In this document: piece by piece, positions 6,889 to 8,897 of the stretch
How the letters are laid out: every line of letters begins with the position of its first letter
How positions within the stretch are numbered: position 1 is the stretch's first letter
Source: an uncultured bacterium
GTDB taxonomy: Bacteria; Planctomycetota; Phycisphaerae; Phycisphaerales; SM1A02
Length of the DNA stretch: 8,897 nt
Direction: 5' to 3'
NCBI GenBank assembly: GCA_903918555.1
Contig: CAIXEV010000630.1
Coordinates: 1-8,897 of the forward strand
Made by a program: the position numbers and the translations under genes
The notes under the pieces: model-generated
What the model saw: the letters and a program-made list of their open reading frames with translations, nothing else
Database searches by the model: none
Told to the model about the DNA's origin: nothing

Positions 6889-6897
6889 GAGTCAGAA

Positions 6898-7632
6898 ATG
6901 AATGCTATCGCTCGCAGGGCGCGTTTTGTCGCGTCTGTGGGTGCCATCGTGTGCGCTGCTTCAGCGTACGCCGATGCACCGCCGTTGCAGCTGCAGGTCA
7001 CGACCGGCAGCTTCGGGAAGTCATTTTCGCTGAATCCGAATTCGGTATCCCCAGGGGGCGTTGGCTCCTACATGGGTTCCGTTGACGGTGGCGCGAACAC
7101 CTGGAACTTCAACTACAACTTCAGCGCCGCAAGTGGCGCGGAAGCTGCCGCTCAGTCCGGCACCTTCTCGATCACGAATCTCTCGGGAGCCGAGCGGACC
7201 TACAACATCCGTCTCACGCTTCCGACGACTTCGCCGGGAACGCTGACCGGCCTGTTCAACGGCTCGCTGTCCGGCACGCTCATCACGAGCGGCGCTGGGT
7301 ACATGCGGTCCGTGACCGCCACGCCGATGTGGTCGGCGCTGACGAACGCATTCACCGTGGGGCAGTTGTTCGCCTCGCCCGTGAATGTCGTCCGCAACGG
7401 TTCTGGCGCGACCTCGATGGGTTCGCAGGGATTCGGCGGTTCGTCGCCCTCCACGCCAGCTCCGTTGTTCGGCGAGACCATCGCGATCAACATGAACTTC
7501 GTCCTCTCCGCCAACGCGACGGCGTCGTTCTCGTCGGCGCTCGGCGGGGTCAGCGTTCCGATCCCCGCCCCCGGCGCGTTCGCGCTGATCGGCGGCGCAG
7601 GCCTGCTCGCTCAGCGTCGTCGCCGACGCTGA
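6898..7632 (+). CDS. Secreted PEP-CTERM-like sorted protein, function unknown
   Basis: A 244-residue exported protein. The signal peptide has Arg at 6, 7 and 9, a hydrophobic core and a likely cut after AYA at residue 25. The mature part is rich in Gly, Ser, Thr, Asn and Ala, has a beta-like pattern and no enzyme motif I recognise. The end (220-244) is a sorting tail: PAPG at 223-226, a hydrophobic segment to about 237, then five Arg. It matches the layout of PEP-CTERM tails, with PAPG in place of PEP, as I recall for planctomycete variants. In that family the tail is cut by an exosortase-type protease and the protein ends up at the surface or in the matrix. No exosortase gene is in the window. 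Codon use is visibly less GC-biased at third positions than in the neighbours, so it may be acquired or differently expressed. Confidence 0.85.
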   Translation: MNAIARRARFVASVGAIVCAASAYADAPPLQLQVTTGSFGKSFSLNPNSVSPGGVGSYMGSVDGGANTWNFNYNFSAASGAEAAAQSGTFSITNLSGAERTYNIRLTLPTTSPGTLTGLFNGSLSGTLITSGAGYMRSVTATPMWSALTNAFTVGQLFASPVNVVRNGSGATSMGSQGFGGSSPSTPAPLFGETIAINMNFVLSANATASFSSALGGVSVPIPAPGAFALIGGAGLLAQRRRRR

Positions 7633-7910
7633 CCGGTTGCCTGCCGTCAGTAGGTCTCTCTTTGGGCCGACCCAAGTTCGAGAAGTTCCGTCCGTCCATC
7701 GCTTTGTCAGCTCGTTTCAAAGTCTGAACATCTTTCATCTCTTCGTCCCATGTCGGAGAGGGCACAAGCCAGGGTCGTCGGGCCCTTGAGCAGGCGAACA
7801 CGCACGCCAGACTCATGAGACGACCCGGATTCCGCGACGCGTTTGCACGAGAGACGCGCCGCGGGGCGCTGCGAAGCAGTTCCGCGAACCATTTGTGCCC
7901 CTTTCCGCCC
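7633..7910 (+). other. Non-coding stretch with inverted repeats, possible RNA gene or long 3' UTR
   Basis: No convincing gene is seen on either strand. TTGGG/CCCAA at 7662-7675 forms a small hairpin soon after the upstream stop. A larger nested fold is possible from 7769 to 7828: the outer arms 7772-7779 and 7819-7826 (GGGTCGTC/GACGACCC) extend by CC/GG past a bulged A, TGAG at 7787 pairs with CTCA at 7812, and GGCG at 7793 pairs with CGCC at 7805. GCGCC/GGCGC at 7856-7869 gives another hairpin. The strong terminator that follows suggests these bases end a transcript, either the tail of the PEP-CTERM-like mRNA or a separate small RNA. I did not find marks of tRNA, tmRNA, SRP RNA or RNase P RNA. 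No clear promoter is visible. Confidence 0.4.
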
Positions 7911-7952
7911 GCCGCCCAAAGCACGCAAGTGCTCTTGGGCGGCGATTTTTTT
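7911..7952 (+). terminator. Strong intrinsic (Rho-independent) terminator
   Basis: Arm 7911-7924 (GCCGCCCAAAGCAC) pairs with 7929-7943, closed by the GNRA-type tetraloop GCAA, with a single bulged C at 7934. GA and then seven T (7946-7952) follow. All features of a + strand intrinsic terminator are present. It lies 278 bases after the PEP-CTERM-like stop and 117 bases before the atpC -10 box, so it insulates atpC from upstream transcription. Confidence 0.92.
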
Positions 7953-7977
7953 GGGGCAGCGATTCCGGGGGCAGCGA
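7953..7977 (+). repeat. Short direct repeat after the terminator
   Basis: GGGGCAGCGA occurs at 7953-7962 and again at 7968-7977, separated by TTCCG. Two copies only; it could be a regulatory site or chance in G-rich DNA. Confidence 0.4.
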
Positions 7978-7984
7978 GTTTTTC

Positions 7985-8019
7985 GCGCCGCGGTCACGGG
8001 AACCCCCGTTTCGCGGCGC
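7985..8019 (+). other. Two-part inverted repeat upstream of the atpC promoter
   Basis: GCGCCGCG (7985-7992) pairs exactly with CGCGGCGC (8012-8019). Inside it ACGGG (7996-8000) pairs with CCCGT (8005-8009) around AACC. No T-tract follows on + strand, and the minus strand reads A after the stem, so it is not a terminator in either direction. It ends 26 bases before the atpC -35 and may be a protein-binding site or a DNA structure. Confidence 0.5.
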
Positions 8020-8045
8020 CAAAGCCGTCCCAAGCCCCGACCGAC

Positions 8046-8074
8046 TTGAGCCGCCCCGTCCACCGCCGTACGAT
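8046..8074 (+). promoter_or_regulatory. atpC promoter, near-leaderless
   Basis: TTGAGC at 8046-8051 and TACGAT at 8069-8074 are separated by the ideal 17 bases, giving the best promoter match in the window. The -10 ends 9 bases before the ATG at 8084, so the leader would be only a few bases and there is no Shine-Dalgarno sequence. Confidence 0.6.
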
Positions 8075-8083
8075 CCCCGCCCC

Positions 8084-8491
8084 ATGGCACTGCGCTGCAA
8101 CATCGTCACCCCCACCGAAAGCGTCCTCGAGACCGAAGCGTCGTATGTCGAGTTTCCGGCATGGGACGGTCAGAAGGGTGTCGCCCCAGGCGCAGCGCCG
8201 TTCCTCGTCCGCCTCGGCGAAGGTCGCCTCCGCATCGAGAAGTCGGGCGGCGTCGCCGAGACCTTCCTCCTCGACGGCGGATTCGCGCAGATGAACGGCG
8301 GCACGCTGACCATCCTCGCCGATGCCGTGACGGCGTCCGGCGCGCTGTCGGCCAGCGAGGCCGAGAAGGAACTCGCCGCGGCCAAGACCGATGCCCTCAA
8401 GCGCGGCACGGTCGATGCGCGCGACAGCGCCGAACGACGGCAGCGCGTTGCCTATGCGCGCGTCGCCCTCGCCCGCAGCGGCCGCCGCTGA
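8084..8491 (+). CDS. atpC: F0F1 ATP synthase epsilon subunit
   Basis: A 135-residue protein, normal for this subunit, which sits in the central stalk of F1, links the gamma subunit to the c-ring and can inhibit ATP hydrolysis. The N-terminal beta-sandwich domain is clear: LRCNIVTPTESVLE at 3-16, then EASYVEFPAWDGQKGVAPG at 18-36 and the conserved PFLVRLGEG. The C-terminal helical hairpin is present from about residue 88 (ASEAEKELAAAKTDAL and then ERRQRVAYARVAL), so the regulatory helices are not lost. The ATG at 8084 gives the usual N-terminus; the open frame extends upstream but without family similarity. No other ATP synthase gene is in the window. Usually atpC follows atpD, while here it has its own promoter behind a strong terminator and is followed by scpB. 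Confidence 0.96.
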   Translation: MALRCNIVTPTESVLETEASYVEFPAWDGQKGVAPGAAPFLVRLGEGRLRIEKSGGVAETFLLDGGFAQMNGGTLTILADAVTASGALSASEAEKELAAAKTDALKRGTVDARDSAERRQRVAYARVALARSGRR

Positions 8492-8504
8492 ACGCTCCGC
8501 GTGG

Positions 8505-8510
8505 TAGTCT
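8505..8510 (+). promoter_or_regulatory. -10-like hexamer directly before scpB (leaderless start)
   Basis: TAGTCT ends 7 bases before the ATG at 8518, in the 26-base gap after atpC. No Shine-Dalgarno sequence and no clear -35 are seen. Read-through from atpC is also possible. Confidence 0.45.
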
Positions 8511-8517
8511 CCGCCGC

Positions 8518-8897
8518 ATGACCGAGCACGACGCGAACGCGATCGCCGAGAAGGTGGTCGCGTCGGAAGACGCCGCCCAGACCGCGACGACAGGCATGGA
8601 AGCCGAAGCGAACCAGCCATCGCCCGAGACTCCTCCCGAGACTCCGCCCGAGACGCCTCCCGAGACGCCGTCGTCAGAGGTCACGGAGACTCCGTCGCCC
8701 AAGCGACGCCGCAAGTCGGCCGAGGAGCATCCATCGCTCTTCTCGATCAACCTCGAAGATCCCGAGCTGCCGTCGGCATCGATGCCATTCGCCCTGCGCG
8801 TCGAAGCCGCGATCCTTCTCGCCGACCGGCCGATCTCCGATTCGCGCATCGCCGAGGTGCTGGGCCTGGTGCCGCCTGCGAACCGCGGCGCGGGCGA
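8518..8897 (+). CDS. scpB: Segregation and condensation protein B, 5' part (cut by window end)
   Basis: The first 126 codons of a gene that runs off the window. ScpB is the kleisin-associated winged-helix subunit of the SMC-ScpAB complex, which organises and separates chromosomes. Residues 91-117 (FALRVEAAILLADRP, then ISDSRIAEVLGL) match the start of the first winged-helix domain, including the EA.LL...RP signature. In typical ScpB this motif lies within the first 20 or so residues. Here it is preceded by about 90 residues of low-complexity, acidic and proline-rich sequence, with four PETP repeats (36-51) and a basic KRRRK patch at 62-66. This N-terminal extension looks disordered. An internal ATG close to the domain cannot be excluded as start, but the -10 box and the continuous frame favour 8518. 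Confidence 0.85.
   Translation, partial: MTEHDANAIAEKVVASEDAAQTATTGMEAEANQPSPETPPETPPETPPETPSSEVTETPSPKRRRKSAEEHPSLFSINLEDPELPSASMPFALRVEAAILLADRPISDSRIAEVLGLVPPANRGAG
8623..8670 (+). repeat. Four tandem copies of a 12-bp repeat in scpB
   Basis: Units start at 8623, 8635, 8647 and 8659, with consensus CCCGAGACKCCK (K is G or T); each encodes Pro-Glu-Thr-Pro. Copies differ only at the two K positions, which are synonymous, so copy number may vary by slippage while the frame is kept. Confidence 0.85.

Noticed and set aside
6766..6897. In-frame extension of the PEP-CTERM-like protein by 44 residues
   Set aside because: It covers the leader hairpins, has no ribosome site, and would put a basic tail before a good signal peptide.
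6803..6897. Cyclic-di-GMP (GEMM) riboswitch in the leader of the PEP-CTERM-like gene
   Set aside because: PEP-CTERM genes can be under such control, but I could not find the conserved GEMM core or its two-helix layout here; only a covariance search could overturn this.
7640..7910. tRNA, tmRNA, SRP RNA or RNase P RNA in the non-coding stretch
   Set aside because: None of the conserved core sequences of these RNAs could be read on either strand.
7550..7924. Minus-strand open frame of 124 codons in the non-coding stretch
   Set aside because: It overlaps the end of the PEP-CTERM-like gene and the strong terminator, and its protein has mixed composition with no recognisable motif or clear ribosome site.
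7895..8083. N-terminal extension of AtpC from 7895
   Set aside because: It runs through the terminator and the palindrome and has no similarity to the epsilon family, which starts at the ATG at 8084.
8623..8670. CRISPR-like repeat
   Set aside because: The units are contiguous 12-bp copies without spacers and lie in frame inside scpB.

Overview
The window is high-GC bacterial DNA, about two thirds G+C by eye, with every supported gene on the + strand. The gene content suggests a member of the Planctomycetota, probably close to Phycisphaerae. The grounds are a secreted protein ending in a PAPG/hydrophobic/poly-Arg sorting tail of PEP-CTERM type, a DUF3299-like protein, ebo-type metabolite-traffic genes, and a stand-alone ATP synthase epsilon gene. 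This placement is inference from recalled family distributions, not from a marker gene.

Layout. (1) 34-2243: eboE and eboC, overlapping by ATGA. (2) 2244-3193: a spacer with small hairpins, then a cysteine-rich predicted lipoprotein of unknown function. (3) 3194-5565: a strong hairpin, then an EboF-like alkaline-phosphatase-superfamily gene that overlaps a membrane-anchored, proline-linker, DUF3299-like gene. (4) 5602-6687: tRNA-dihydrouridine synthase dusB. (5) 6688-7632: a leader with a run of predicted hairpins, then a PEP-CTERM-like secreted protein. (6) 7633-8083: about 450 bases without a convincing gene, holding nested inverted repeats, a very strong intrinsic terminator and a further large hairpin. 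(7) 8084-8491: atpC. (8) 8518 to the window end: the start of scpB.

How they fit together. EboE, EboC and EboF belong to a set known for moving small molecules out of the cytoplasm; the best-studied case is export of the scytonemin precursor in cyanobacteria. The usual partners EboA, EboB and EboD are not in this window. The remaining genes are housekeeping (dusB, atpC, scpB) or secreted proteins of unknown function.

The most consistent signal across the window concerns gene starts. Five first-in-unit genes (eboE, eboF, dusB, atpC, scpB) have a -10-like hexamer ending 6 to 9 bases before the start codon and no Shine-Dalgarno sequence, which implies leaderless or nearly leaderless mRNAs. The two secreted-protein genes instead have strong Shine-Dalgarno sequences and leaders with hairpins. 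The two remaining genes overlap their upstream neighbour. The structured leader before the PEP-CTERM-like gene and the terminator-ended stretch at 7640-7952 are the best candidates for undescribed RNA elements.
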